28,537 nt of DNA, from positions 1 to 28,537 of the forward strand of contig NZ_CALUDM010000034.1 of NCBI RefSeq assembly GCF_943914805.1, read 5' to 3'. Positions 1 through 8,317 of the stretch are shown here, piece by piece (position 1 is the first letter of the stretch; each line of letters opens with the position of its first letter). Source of the DNA: an uncultured Acinetobacter sp. (lineage in GTDB: Bacteria; Pseudomonadota; Gammaproteobacteria; Pseudomonadales; Moraxellaceae). The notes beneath the pieces were generated by a model. It was not told the DNA's origin. It searched no databases and saw nothing but the letters and a program-made list of their open reading frames with translations. A program made the position numbers and the translations under genes.

Positions 1-36
1 TGTTGATTATCATAAGGCTTTTGAAACTGTCGCACC

Positions 37-882
37 TCATGTTTGAATTCGCCCAGGTACAAATGCCAATTGTGCATATTCGGACACAAAATCTTGTGAT
101 TTTATTTGTGGTAATTGCCGTACTTTTATAATTTGAATCGTCAAATTATCCGTACTACCTTGCTGATATGCATGCGTTATAATCTGTTGTGCGATCTGAT
201 CTAGACTACTTCTCTCTTGGCTAAGGAATTGAATCAATGTTTCCTTTTGACAATATTCATAAACACCATCCGTCATGAGAATAAAGAAGTCATTTTCATG
301 TAGCACATAACTTTGATAGTCAATGTCCACTTGTGCATTTACACCCAAAGCACGACTTAAATAGCTTTCTTGTGACGATAACCATATACGATGATCTGTA
401 CTCAATTGCTCTAGCTGACCTGACTGTAGTCGGTAAATTCGACTATCCCCAATATGAAAAAGATGAGCAATGTGCCCTTTCATCACAATTGCACTTAATG
501 TACAAACAAAACCTCGATCTTTATCAAATCGGTATTGGCTTTGCTGAGTTTGTGCGTATAACCAACTATTGATTGCATTTAAAACCCGTTTAACTGAAGT
601 TTTTACCGTCCATGATTCAGGTGTTGAAAAATAATCTGATAATAAGCCTGTTACCGCCATTTGGCTGGCAATATGACTGACATTACTACTACTAATTCCA
701 TCTGATAATGCAAAAGCTGCACCTTTATATTGCAGCATATAATCTTGCGGTATTGAAGCTGCGTAAAAATCTTGATTATTCTCTTTACGACCTTGATGTG
801 AATATTGTCCAAGTTCGACTTTTAATTGTTGAGTCATCTTTTTCATCTCAATATCAAGGAGAGTCTCAGTAGACTCCCCCAT
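37..882 (-). CDS. PP2C-type protein serine/threonine phosphatase, possibly a truncated phosphatase-kinase
   Basis: Metal-dependent (PPM/PP2C) protein phosphatase. Visible motifs, counted from a TTG three bases upstream of the ATG used here, are the N-terminal R-x-x-NQD (Asp39), SDG (Asp62), HIGDSRIYRL near residue 145, MTDG (Asp206) and STDN (Asp246), which are the metal-binding aspartates of the family. It begins about 10 bases after the nirC stop, so the two are probably cotranscribed. The start is uncertain: ATG at 882 has only a weak Shine-Dalgarno, and a later ATG at 846 follows a 6-bp hairpin (861-876). In nitrate-assimilation loci of related bacteria a PP2C domain next to a nitrite transporter is often fused to a C-terminal Ser/Thr kinase of about 250 residues. 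Here the protein stops just after the segment that resembles the interdomain linker, so it may be a shortened form. Substrate unknown. Confidence 0.85.
   Translation of the reverse strand: MGESTETLLDIEMKKMTQQLKVELGQYSHQGRKENNQDFYAASIPQDYMLQYKGAAFALSDGISSSNVSHIASQMAVTGLLSDYFSTPESWTVKTSVKRVLNAINSWLYAQTQQSQYRFDKDRGFVCTLSAIVMKGHIAHLFHIGDSRIYRLQSGQLEQLSTDHRIWLSSQESYLSRALGVNAQVDIDYQSYVLHENDFFILMTDGVYEYCQKETLIQFLSQERSSLDQIAQQIITHAYQQGSTDNLTIQIIKVRQLPQIKSQDFVSEYAQLAFVPGRIQT
861..876 (-). other. Small hairpin at the nirC/PP2C junction
   Basis: GAGTCT and AGACTC form a perfect 6-bp stem with a 4-base loop. It lies between two candidate start codons of the PP2C gene (882 and 846). It could lower translation from one of them; there is no T-tract, so it is not a terminator. 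Function is inference only. Confidence 0.35.
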
Positions 883-892
883 CAAAATGATC

Positions 893-1705
893 TTATTTAA
901 AAGTCCGCTTTGGTGCTGTTTTCACATGTGTTGTATATAAAGCAAGACCTGTTAAAGCTAAACCACCAACCAAATTACCCAATGCAACGGGAATTTCATT
1001 CCATAATAAATAGTCCATCACTGAGAAATCCCCACCCATCATCATTGCGAAAGGAAATAAAAACATATTGACGACTGAGTGCTCAAAACCCATTGCGAAG
1101 AACAGCATTACAGGCATCCACATTGCAATGAATTTACCGCTCACAGAGGTTGAAATCATCGCACCAATCACACCTAGGGAAACCATCCAATTACACAACA
1201 TTCCTCGAATAAAAATTGTTAACCACCCACCCAATCCATATTCTTTATATCCAAGTGTTCTACTTTCACCAATATGTGCAATTTTATTACCAATTTCATT
1301 CGGCTCAGTTGCAAAACCATAGGTATACACCACTGCCATAAGGACAGCGACAGTCAGCGCTCCTGCAAAATTACCTAAAAACACCCAACCCCAATGTTTT
1401 AATATCCGTGGAATCGTTACACCTACACGCTTATCGATCCATGCCAATGGTGTTAAAACAAATACACCTGTTAATAAGTCATATCCCAATAAATACAGCA
1501 TACAAAAGCCGACTGGAAATAATAATGCACCAACTAAAGGCACACCTGTTTGAATCCCTACTGTTATTGCAAATACCGCAGCAATAGCCAGAATAGCCCC
1601 AGCCATATATGCCCGAATAATGACATCTCGTGTTGCCATATGTAGTTTAGATTCCCCTGCATCTACAACCTTAACTGCAAACTCCGATGGTGCAAGATAT
1701 GACAT
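893..1705 (-). CDS. nirC: Formate/nitrite transporter family channel, probable nitrite transporter
   Basis: 270-residue FNT-family inner-membrane channel with about six hydrophobic segments. The conserved GFEHSVVNMF signature is present with the central histidine at residue 209, and the first signature region is seen as YDLLTG near residue 75-80. FNT proteins form pentamers that pass formate, nitrite or similar monovalent anions. The nitrate/nitrite context favours nitrite uptake or export. ATG at 1705 is preceded by GGAG at good spacing. The gene sits downstream of a sigma-54 promoter and a leader with two ANTAR-type hairpins and a terminator, so expression should need both nitrogen limitation and NasT antitermination. 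It precedes the PP2C phosphatase in the same transcript. Substrate is inferred from context; a formate channel cannot be excluded by sequence alone. Confidence 0.9.
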   Translation of the reverse strand: MSYLAPSEFAVKVVDAGESKLHMATRDVIIRAYMAGAILAIAAVFAITVGIQTGVPLVGALLFPVGFCMLYLLGYDLLTGVFVLTPLAWIDKRVGVTIPRILKHWGWVFLGNFAGALTVAVLMAVVYTYGFATEPNEIGNKIAHIGESRTLGYKEYGLGGWLTIFIRGMLCNWMVSLGVIGAMISTSVSGKFIAMWMPVMLFFAMGFEHSVVNMFLFPFAMMMGGDFSVMDYLLWNEIPVALGNLVGGLALTGLALYTTHVKTAPKRTFK

Positions 1706-1750
1706 ACATTAACTCCTCTAAGTAAATAGACAGTTTTTAAATTAATTATA

Positions 1751-1792
1751 AAAAAAGGGGCCTAAAGCATATTTCATGCTTTAGGCCCCTTT
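1751..1792 (-). terminator. Intrinsic terminator (attenuator) in the nirC leader
   Basis: A perfect 17-bp inverted repeat (1754-1770 with 1776-1792, 5-base loop) rich in GC at its base is followed on the minus strand by a run of T (plus-strand A 1751-1756). It ends about 45 bases before the nirC start codon, so it stops transcripts coming from the leader promoter or from the upstream urea operon. Its 5' arm overlaps the loop and 3' arm of the second ANTAR-type hairpin, so both cannot form at once. Confidence 0.9.
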
Positions 1793-1796
1793 GCCT
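1783..1796 (-). promoter_or_regulatory. ANTAR-type RNA hairpin P2 in the nirC leader
   Basis: Minus-strand sequence AGGC-AAAGGG-GCCT gives a 4-bp stem with a hexaloop carrying A at position 1 and G at position 4, the pattern bound by ANTAR-domain proteins. Loop and 3' arm (1783-1792) are also part of the terminator stem. Stabilising this hairpin would therefore prevent termination. Confidence 0.8.
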
Positions 1797-1830
1797 GTCA
1801 AACAACTGTGATACTTTAATATTAACAAAT

Positions 1831-1844
1831 AGGCTTCTTTGCCT
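1831..1844 (-). promoter_or_regulatory. ANTAR-type RNA hairpin P1 in the nirC leader
   Basis: Minus-strand sequence AGGC-AAAGAA-GCCT: 4-bp stem identical to P2, hexaloop with A1 and G4. It starts about four bases after the predicted transcription start near 1848 and is separated from P2 by a 34-base linker. Two such hairpins before a terminator are the known ANTAR recognition module. Confidence 0.8.
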
Positions 1845-1858
1845 GCTTAATCTTTAAA

Positions 1859-1875
1859 AGCAAATGGCGTGCCAA
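1859..1875 (-). promoter_or_regulatory. Sigma-54 promoter of nirC
   Basis: Minus strand TTGGCACGCCATTTGCT matches the -24/-12 consensus TGGCACG-N4-TTGCW at nearly every position, with the GG and GC exactly 12 bases apart. Predicted start is near 1848. It lies between the end of the GntR gene and nirC. No convincing NtrC site was found nearby by eye. Confidence 0.85.
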
Positions 1876-1939
1876 GCGCTAACATTAACTTCATCATCAA
1901 GCATTTTACTTATAATTTTCTGTATGATAAAAACTAAAC

Positions 1940-2635
1940 TCAACGAACCACACTATGCGAAGCAATCATTTCTAAAGTTATGCGTTTGACTTCATCACGA
2001 CTTTTGGAAATATGCTGCTCGATTTCGCTACAAGCAGCTTGGCTATCTTTTTGAAAAATACACGCTAAAATTCGTTGATGTTCCGCATACGTTGCTTCTA
2101 TCCTGAAATCTTTAGAAAAATCTAAACGTCGAATAATTCTAATTTTCTCACTAATGTCTTGATGAATTTTTGCCATTTCCATATTGCCTAGTGCTTTGAC
2201 TAAGTTACAGTGAAAAGCTTCATCCAATTGCGCTAATGCTTTGAGATCATATAAATACTGTTCAGGTTCAACATACCATTGTTCTCTCAACAAAGTCATA
2301 ATTGAAGATTCAGAAACATCAACATCTAAACTGCATAATTGCTGAATGGCGTACTTTTCCAATAAAATCCGCACATCATATAGTTCTTCATAAGCTTTGA
2401 AGTCTAGTGGACGGACTTGCCATCCACTACGAAAATGAACTTCAACATATCCATCTTGCTGTAGGCGATACAGGGCTTGGCGAATCGGTGTACGGCTCAC
2501 CTGATAAGCTTGCGCAATTTCTGACTCTGTAAAACGCTCTCCAGGCATCAATTTAAAATCAAAAATATCATTTTTAATATTTTGAAAAACCTGCTCAGAT
2601 AAACTATCTGAGCTTTTTTTTGAGCGTATTGTCAT
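1940..2635 (-). CDS. GntR-family (FadR/FCD) transcriptional regulator of the urea operon
   Basis: 231-residue repressor-type protein. Residues about 10-75 form a winged helix (FTESEIAQAYQVSRTPIRQA, then a wing ending GWQVRPL). Residues about 80-220 are helical and fit an FCD ligand-binding domain. The start codon lies 3 bases after the urea carboxylase stop, so it is the last gene of the atzF-uca operon and most likely controls it in response to a pathway metabolite. The ligand cannot be read from the sequence. Unusually, codons about 6-15 contain a perfect 9-bp hairpin that on the opposite strand ends in a T-run. Confidence 0.85.
   Translation of the reverse strand: MTIRSKKSSDSLSEQVFQNIKNDIFDFKLMPGERFTESEIAQAYQVSRTPIRQALYRLQQDGYVEVHFRSGWQVRPLDFKAYEELYDVRILLEKYAIQQLCSLDVDVSESSIMTLLREQWYVEPEQYLYDLKALAQLDEAFHCNLVKALGNMEMAKIHQDISEKIRIIRRLDFSKDFRIEATYAEHQRILACIFQKDSQAACSEIEQHISKSRDEVKRITLEMIASHSVVR
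2593..2621 (+). terminator. Terminator-like hairpin inside the 5' end of the GntR gene
   Basis: GCTCAGATA and TATCTGAGC (2593-2601, 2605-2613) form a perfect 9-bp stem with a 3-base loop, followed on the plus strand by eight T (2614-2621). It points against the operon, so it could end antisense transcription. In the sense mRNA it is a hairpin about 15 bases after the start codon, preceded by an A-run. It may be chance, since it is within coding sequence. Confidence 0.45.
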
Positions 2636-2638
2636 TTA

Positions 2639-5600
2639 TTACTCCATGTAAACTAATGGCTCACCACGATATACGGTCTGACCTGCACGGCAAATAATCG
2701 CTTTGACTATACCATCATCATCAGCATACACAGGCAATTCCATTTTCATTGCTTCAATAATTGCAATGGTTTCGCCCTTTTTAACAGTCTGACCTGTTTC
2801 GACAAAAATCTTCCAAATATTCCCTGTCATTGAGGCATTTAAAGGCAAATAATCACTATAGTCAGTATTATCCACACACATTTCAATTTCAACAGGTGCA
2901 TCAAACTCATCTTTCCAACGTTCTACTTCTGTTGTAAAAGCTTGTTGCTGCTGCGCTTTGAATGTCGCAATACTATCTTTTTCGTTCTCTAAAAATTGCG
3001 TATAAGCTGCGAAATCAAACTCTGTTTCTTCAATTTTAATTTCTGCTACACCATTGGCAAAGTCAGCTCGAAATTGATCTAACTCAGCTTCTGACACTGG
3101 ATAATATTTGATTTGATCAAAGAACCTCAAGAACCATTGTTGATCTCCAAACTGTTTATTTTTCTTAAATTTATTCCAAATTGGTACTGTTCGTCCAATG
3201 AGTTGATAACCACCCGGAGAATCCATCCCATAGATGCACATATACATTCCGCCAATACCCACAATCCCTTCTGCTGTAAATGTCCGTGCGGGATTGTATT
3301 TTGAACTGAGTAAACGATGACGTGGATCAATCGGCACAGCGCAAGGTGCTGTTAAATAGACATCGCCCAGTCCCAATATAAGATAATGTGCATCAAAAAT
3401 AATCTCTTTAACTTGTTCACGGCTTTGTAAGCCATTAATTCGTTGGATAAAATCAACATTATTCGGTAACCACGGCGCTTTTGCACAAACACTTTCTTGG
3501 TAACGTTCAACTGCACCTAATGTAGCAGAATCTTCAAATGCCATCGGTAAATGGATAATACGTGAAGCGACTTTAATTTGACTCAAATCTCCCATACGTT
3601 CTTCAAGGCTAAATAGAAATACAAGCAAATCCTGTTGAGAAAATTTTAAACCATCATATTTAATTTGTAGCGAACGAACTCCGGGAGATAATTCTAAAAT
3701 CGCATCATTTTTTGCTTCTTCAATCATTTGTATTAAACGATGTACACGTAATCGTAGAGCAAGATCTAAAATATTTTCACCATATTCCAATAAGATATAA
3801 CTATCCCCTGCCTGACGATAAATCGCTTTTGGTGAAAGCGTTGTCGCTTCTCGCACTGCTAGAATGCTCTCATATTGAGCTTCTACAATTTCAAGTTTTG
3901 GCAGTTTTGGCGCTGTAGCGAAATTTTCGATTCGATCAATTCGCTGTTGTTCTAAATGATTCGCTTGATCGACATTAAGTGGAAAAAAACTGATCGTATC
4001 ATCTGCTTTTAATTGCCCAACCTTCCATAGCTCTGCTTTGGCAATGGTCACTGGACAAACAAAGCCACCTAAACTTGGGCCATCTTTGGCTAAAATCACA
4101 GGAAAATCACCTGTAAAATTAATTGCACCAATTGCATATTCGCAATCATGGACATTTGAAGGGTGTAAGCCTGCTTCTCCTCCATTTTCTCGTGCCCAAC
4201 TTGGTGTAGGCCCGCTCAAACGAACGCCAAGGCGATTCGAATTAAAATGCACGGTCCATGTTGAAGCAAAGAATTCTTCAAGGTATTCAGGTTTAAAGAA
4301 ATCTGGAGCACCATGTGGTCCGTATAAAACCCCGATTTTCCAATTTTTAGGATAGTGGGGAATTAAATCCTCAGCTAAAGCTTGTGGTTTAGCCATTGCC
4401 AATGGTAAATGCTCAGTTGGCAAAGCTACATTCACCATTTTAATCATGTCACCTGCACGTAAGATGCGCCCTGCATGACCACCAAAGTTACCCAAAGCAA
4501 AAGTTGAACGGCTGCCTAAATATTCAGGAACATTTAAACCATTTCGAACTGCTAAATAGGTACGACACCCTGATTCAACTTGACCGAGTTTTAAAGTTTG
4601 TCCTGCTTGAATATGAATTGGTTTCCAAAAATCAACATCCACACCATCTACACCTGCCTGACAAGGTGCACCAGTCAATGCCACAATATTTTCAGTATGA
4701 AATTTTAAAACCGGCCCTTGTAAAGTGAATTCAAAGCCAGCTGCTGCTGTTTCATTTCCTACAATTTTATTTGCCAATTGGAATGCATAATCATCCATTG
4801 GGCCTGAAGGCGGTACACCAATATTCCAATATCCGACACGTCCCGGATAATCCTGAATTGAACTTTGTGTTCCGGGTTGTATCACCTCAATGACATTTGG
4901 AACATAGCTAAAATCATCGAGCATCCGTGTCCAAATTTGCATTTTTGCAAAACGCTCATCTGCAATAACACTCAATGCATAATCTAAATTGGTACTGATT
5001 CCACTCAAGCGAGTTTCTGCAAGTGCTCGTTTTAATTTGGCAATCGCCGCTTCACGATCTTCTGCATGGACAATAATTTTGGCAATCATTGGATCGAAAT
5101 ATTGTGAAACTTCTGTTCCAGTTGAAACCCATGTATCGACTCGAATATCGTCAGGAAAATACACGTCTGTGAGTACACCTGGGCTTGGTTGAAAGTTTTT
5201 AGCTGGATCTTCTGCATAAATCCGAACTTCAACCGCTGCGCCTTGCGGTTGAATATTTCCCAATTTGTCCCAGTCTAATGCATCACCCGCTGCAACTTTT
5301 AACATGCATTCGATCAAATCTAAACCTGTCACCATTTCAGTCACAGGATGTTCAACTTGTAAACGTGTATTCACTTCCAAGAAATAAAATTCATCTCGTG
5401 CTGCATCATAGATAAACTCCACCGTGCCTGCACTGCGGTATTTTACGGATTGTCCAAGCTCAATAGCCGCTTGATGTAATTTTTGCCGTGTCTGTTCTGG
5501 TAAATGGGCAGCAGGCGTTTCTTCTACGACCTTTTGGTTACGACGTTGCAATGAACAATCACGTTCACCAAATGCTACAACGTGCCCTTTTCCATCGCCA

Positions 5601-6238
5601 AAAATTTGCACTTCAACATGCCGTGCTTTATCAACAAATCGCTCAAGAAACACACCTGCATCTTTAAAGAATTGCTCTCCTAACCGTTTTACACTTTCAT
5701 ATGCTTCTTTGAGTGCATCTACATCATCACAACGTGTTAAACCAATACCACCACCGCCTGCGGTACTTTTTAGCATGATTGGATAGCCAATATTTTTAGC
5801 CGCTTGTAAAGCCTCATCTAAACTATTCAGTAATCCAGTTCCGGGCGTCATCGGTACATTGGCAAGTGCTGCCAATTCACGGGCGCGGTGTTTCAGACCA
5901 AATTCTAAAATCTGTTCTGCTGTTGGCCCCATGAATGCAATATGGTGATTTTCACATGCACGTGAAAAATCGGCACTTTCCGAAAGAAAACCATAACCCG
6001 GGAAAATAGCTTCCGCCCCTGTATCTTTCGCAGCTTGAATTAATTTTTCTATACTTAAATACGTATCCGCAGGTTTAACACCTTCCAAAGATATTGCAAT
6101 ATCAGCATCTTGCACATGCTGTGCATAACGATCACTTTCAGAATAAACAGCAACACTGGTAATGCCGAGCTTTTTTAAAGTTCGAATGGCACGAACAGCA
6201 ATTTCGCCACGATTTGCAATCAATACAGTTTTAAACAT
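2639..6238 (-). CDS. uca: Urea carboxylase (biotin-dependent)
   Basis: 1199-residue single-chain urea carboxylase: ATP + bicarbonate + urea gives allophanate. Order of domains: biotin carboxylase (about 1-450; starts FKTVLIANRGEIAVRAIRT, ATP-grasp glycine loop near 160, EVNTRLQVEHPVTEM near 290), the two halves of the KipA/KipI-like carboxyltransferase (about 460-1000), and a C-terminal biotinyl domain with EAMKME, the biotinylated lysine being Lys1165. Length is normal for the family. ATG at 6238 has AGGGGA upstream. It follows the allophanate hydrolase by 51 bases and precedes the GntR regulator by 3. Together with the hydrolase it is the ATP-driven, nickel-free alternative to urease. No urea transporter is in the window. 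Confidence 0.97.
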   Translation of the reverse strand: MFKTVLIANRGEIAVRAIRTLKKLGITSVAVYSESDRYAQHVQDADIAISLEGVKPADTYLSIEKLIQAAKDTGAEAIFPGYGFLSESADFSRACENHHIAFMGPTAEQILEFGLKHRARELAALANVPMTPGTGLLNSLDEALQAAKNIGYPIMLKSTAGGGGIGLTRCDDVDALKEAYESVKRLGEQFFKDAGVFLERFVDKARHVEVQIFGDGKGHVVAFGERDCSLQRRNQKVVEETPAAHLPEQTRQKLHQAAIELGQSVKYRSAGTVEFIYDAARDEFYFLEVNTRLQVEHPVTEMVTGLDLIECMLKVAAGDALDWDKLGNIQPQGAAVEVRIYAEDPAKNFQPSPGVLTDVYFPDDIRVDTWVSTGTEVSQYFDPMIAKIIVHAEDREAAIAKLKRALAETRLSGISTNLDYALSVIADERFAKMQIWTRMLDDFSYVPNVIEVIQPGTQSSIQDYPGRVGYWNIGVPPSGPMDDYAFQLANKIVGNETAAAGFEFTLQGPVLKFHTENIVALTGAPCQAGVDGVDVDFWKPIHIQAGQTLKLGQVESGCRTYLAVRNGLNVPEYLGSRSTFALGNFGGHAGRILRAGDMIKMVNVALPTEHLPLAMAKPQALAEDLIPHYPKNWKIGVLYGPHGAPDFFKPEYLEEFFASTWTVHFNSNRLGVRLSGPTPSWARENGGEAGLHPSNVHDCEYAIGAINFTGDFPVILAKDGPSLGGFVCPVTIAKAELWKVGQLKADDTISFFPLNVDQANHLEQQRIDRIENFATAPKLPKLEIVEAQYESILAVREATTLSPKAIYRQAGDSYILLEYGENILDLALRLRVHRLIQMIEEAKNDAILELSPGVRSLQIKYDGLKFSQQDLLVFLFSLEERMGDLSQIKVASRIIHLPMAFEDSATLGAVERYQESVCAKAPWLPNNVDFIQRINGLQSREQVKEIIFDAHYLILGLGDVYLTAPCAVPIDPRHRLLSSKYNPARTFTAEGIVGIGGMYMCIYGMDSPGGYQLIGRTVPIWNKFKKNKQFGDQQWFLRFFDQIKYYPVSEAELDQFRADFANGVAEIKIEETEFDFAAYTQFLENEKDSIATFKAQQQQAFTTEVERWKDEFDAPVEIEMCVDNTDYSDYLPLNASMTGNIWKIFVETGQTVKKGETIAIIEAMKMELPVYADDDGIVKAIICRAGQTVYRGEPLVYME

Positions 6239-6289
6239 TGAATTTCCCCTAAATTTATCGTTCTTGGTTTTTGCTGGGTTTAAACTTGA

Positions 6290-8137
6290 CTAGGTATTTT
6301 TTTCAGTTACTGGCTGATTAAGAGATTGGATATAGGCACGCCATCCACCGAAAGCACTAATGTCTTTGGCATCATTCAAACCGTATGGTTCACAAATAAA
6401 GCCTTTCACCCATCGACCATCTTCTAATTCAATATTTCCCATGCCCAAAGGCGTTGGAATCTCAGCAACAAATTCGCCAAAACGTGCTTTTGGAACATCC
6501 CATAATTCAACAATGATCTTTTTCCCTGAGGCATCATCTTTACGAGCTAATCCAGGTTTAGGTGGGACTGTGCCATTCAGTGCATAAAGTGCATATTTGT
6601 CTGAGGTCACAGTGGTTTCAATATGTACGGCATTGCGTGTTATCAGTTGGAAATTGAGTGGCATGCCTGTGAGATGCGCACCGACCACAGCAACACGAAT
6701 ATGTTGGATTGATAATGGTGCAAGTGTATTTTGTACGTTTTGCAAGCTTTGAAAATTTTGTAATTGCAAAGCTTGATCTGATGCCCCTAAAGGTAAATCA
6801 AGCTGTTGTTGCCATGTTTTGCCAAAATGCGCCAAAGCAGCATCATGCCAAGCAGGTGCAATTAGCGTAATACCAAATGGCAAACCATCCGCTCTAAAAC
6901 CTGCTGGAACAGCCAAAGCACTTAAATCTGCTAAATTGGTAAAATTGGTATACACCCCAAAATGTGAATTATTTTCAATCGGCGCTTCTGCCATTTCTAT
7001 CAATGTATGAATTGTTGCAGAGGAAGGTACAATTAAGGCATCGAATGGTTCTAATTGCGTTTGAATCTGACGTGCTAAGTCTTGTTTTAAATATTCAGCT
7101 TGATAAGCATCTACAGCTGTATATTGATGCCCTTTTTGTATAATTTCGTATACGGTTGGATCAAAAGCATCAGTGTCTAAAGATAACGCTTCAACAGCAG
7201 CCGTGCGTTCTGCAACCCATGAACCTTGGTAAAGCTGTTCAGCCAATGTTGTGAATGCAGAAAAATCAATGTGAGTAATCTTGGCATTCATTAATTCAAG
7301 TTGTGTTAATGCTTGTTTAAACGCCATTTCAGATTGTTGATCACCGAAAAACTCAAGCTGATCAGGAATTGCAAAATTGAGTTGAATTGAGAATCGAGCA
7401 GGTGCGATACTCGGATTTTTACGTGAATAGCTATCCTGTTCATCATAGTGTTCAAGAATATTTGCAGTAAATTCAGCATCTTTTACTGTCAGTGCAAATA
7501 TTGAAATGCAATCTAGGCTTTTACAGGCGGGTAATAAACCGGTATTGGAAAAACGTCCTTTGGTCGGTTTTAAGCCGACAATATTATTAAATGCAGCAGG
7601 AACTCGCCCAGAACCTGCTGTATCTGTACCTAAAGAAATCGGGACTAAACCACGTGCCACAACACTTGCAGATCCTGAGCTCGAACCCCCACTGACGTAT
7701 TCTGAATTAAAGGTATTCGGTACAGCTCCATATGGAGAACGTGTTCCCACTAAACCTGTAGCAAATTGATCTAAATTGGTTTTGCCAACAATGACTGCAC
7801 CTGAATTTTTCAATAGATCAATGATAAATGCATCTTTTTGCTTCACGTCTAAAAGTGATTTACATGCAGCAGTGGTTGCAAAACCTGCAACATCAATATT
7901 GTCTTTAACTGCAACTGGCACACCAAATAAAGGCAATTCAATGCCCTGCTCTTGTTTCTGTTTTAAAATTTGAATTTGTTGATCAAGTATTTCTGTACTT
8001 GCAATAGAGATCCACGCAGGGTCAGTTGGATTAAAACTCTGAACAAGCGTATAAATATGATCTAAGGTTATTGTTTGGCTTTGGTATGCATTTTTCCAAT
8101 CTAAAATGCCCCATCCAGATGTATTGATTTTTTGCAT
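6290..8137 (-). CDS. atzF: Allophanate hydrolase
   Basis: Amidase-signature enzyme that splits allophanate to two ammonia and two carbon dioxide, completing urea degradation. The Ser-cisSer-Lys triad is visible: Lys in GVPVAVKDN near residue 78, the serine-rich GGSSSGSAS near 152-156, and Ser in DTAGSGRVPA near 176. Residues after about 470 form the C-terminal domain found in full-length allophanate hydrolases (GVYTNF... and PFGITLIAPAWHD precede it). I chose ATG at 8137 rather than an in-frame TTG at 8161 because a sigma-54 promoter candidate (8177-8193) would start transcription near 8166. The stretch before the ATG has a tandem TTGGATACA, whose second copy may act as a weak Shine-Dalgarno. 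First gene of the atzF-uca-gntR operon. Confidence 0.94.
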   Translation of the reverse strand: MQKINTSGWGILDWKNAYQSQTITLDHIYTLVQSFNPTDPAWISIASTEILDQQIQILKQKQEQGIELPLFGVPVAVKDNIDVAGFATTAACKSLLDVKQKDAFIIDLLKNSGAVIVGKTNLDQFATGLVGTRSPYGAVPNTFNSEYVSGGSSSGSASVVARGLVPISLGTDTAGSGRVPAAFNNIVGLKPTKGRFSNTGLLPACKSLDCISIFALTVKDAEFTANILEHYDEQDSYSRKNPSIAPARFSIQLNFAIPDQLEFFGDQQSEMAFKQALTQLELMNAKITHIDFSAFTTLAEQLYQGSWVAERTAAVEALSLDTDAFDPTVYEIIQKGHQYTAVDAYQAEYLKQDLARQIQTQLEPFDALIVPSSATIHTLIEMAEAPIENNSHFGVYTNFTNLADLSALAVPAGFRADGLPFGITLIAPAWHDAALAHFGKTWQQQLDLPLGASDQALQLQNFQSLQNVQNTLAPLSIQHIRVAVVGAHLTGMPLNFQLITRNAVHIETTVTSDKYALYALNGTVPPKPGLARKDDASGKKIIVELWDVPKARFGEFVAEIPTPLGMGNIELEDGRWVKGFICEPYGLNDAKDISAFGGWRAYIQSLNQPVTEKNT

Positions 8138-8176
8138 TACTGTATCCAATCTTGTATCCAAGTTTGAATTTGATAA

Positions 8177-8193
8177 TGCAGAAGTTATGCCAA
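8177..8193 (-). promoter_or_regulatory. Candidate sigma-54 promoter of the urea operon
   Basis: Minus strand TTGGCATAACTTCTGCA keeps the -24 TTGGCA and the -12 TGCA with the correct 12-base GG-to-GC spacing; the middle bases are less conserved than at nirC or narK. Predicted start near 8166 leaves a 29-base leader to the ATG at 8137. Confidence 0.55.
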
Positions 8194-8300
8194 CCTATCT
8201 AAACACTTATAAATAAAAGAATTAAACCACTTAAGCTCAACCAAGTAAGTTTTATTAGAGATCGTAAATGAACTATTTTGAATCATCTTTGATCAACCAG

Positions 8301-8317
8301 TGCAACAAAATGCGCTC
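8301..8317 (-). promoter_or_regulatory. Motif shared with the nasT/narK intergenic region
   Basis: On the minus strand GAGCGCATTTTGTTGCA, 15 of 17 bases identical to plus-strand 20578-20594. It lies about 140 bases upstream of the predicted urea-operon start, a usual distance for a sigma-54 enhancer-binding protein site. It also covers the stop codon of the upstream gene. Binding protein unproved; NtrC is the first candidate. Confidence 0.35.

Noticed and set aside
1754..1792. Plus-strand terminator for something read toward the GntR gene
   Set aside because: The T-run is only on the minus strand and no plus-strand gene precedes it.
4038..4355. 105-residue plus-strand frame inside urea carboxylase
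   Set aside because: Fully antisense to conserved carboxyltransferase coding sequence; a shadow frame.
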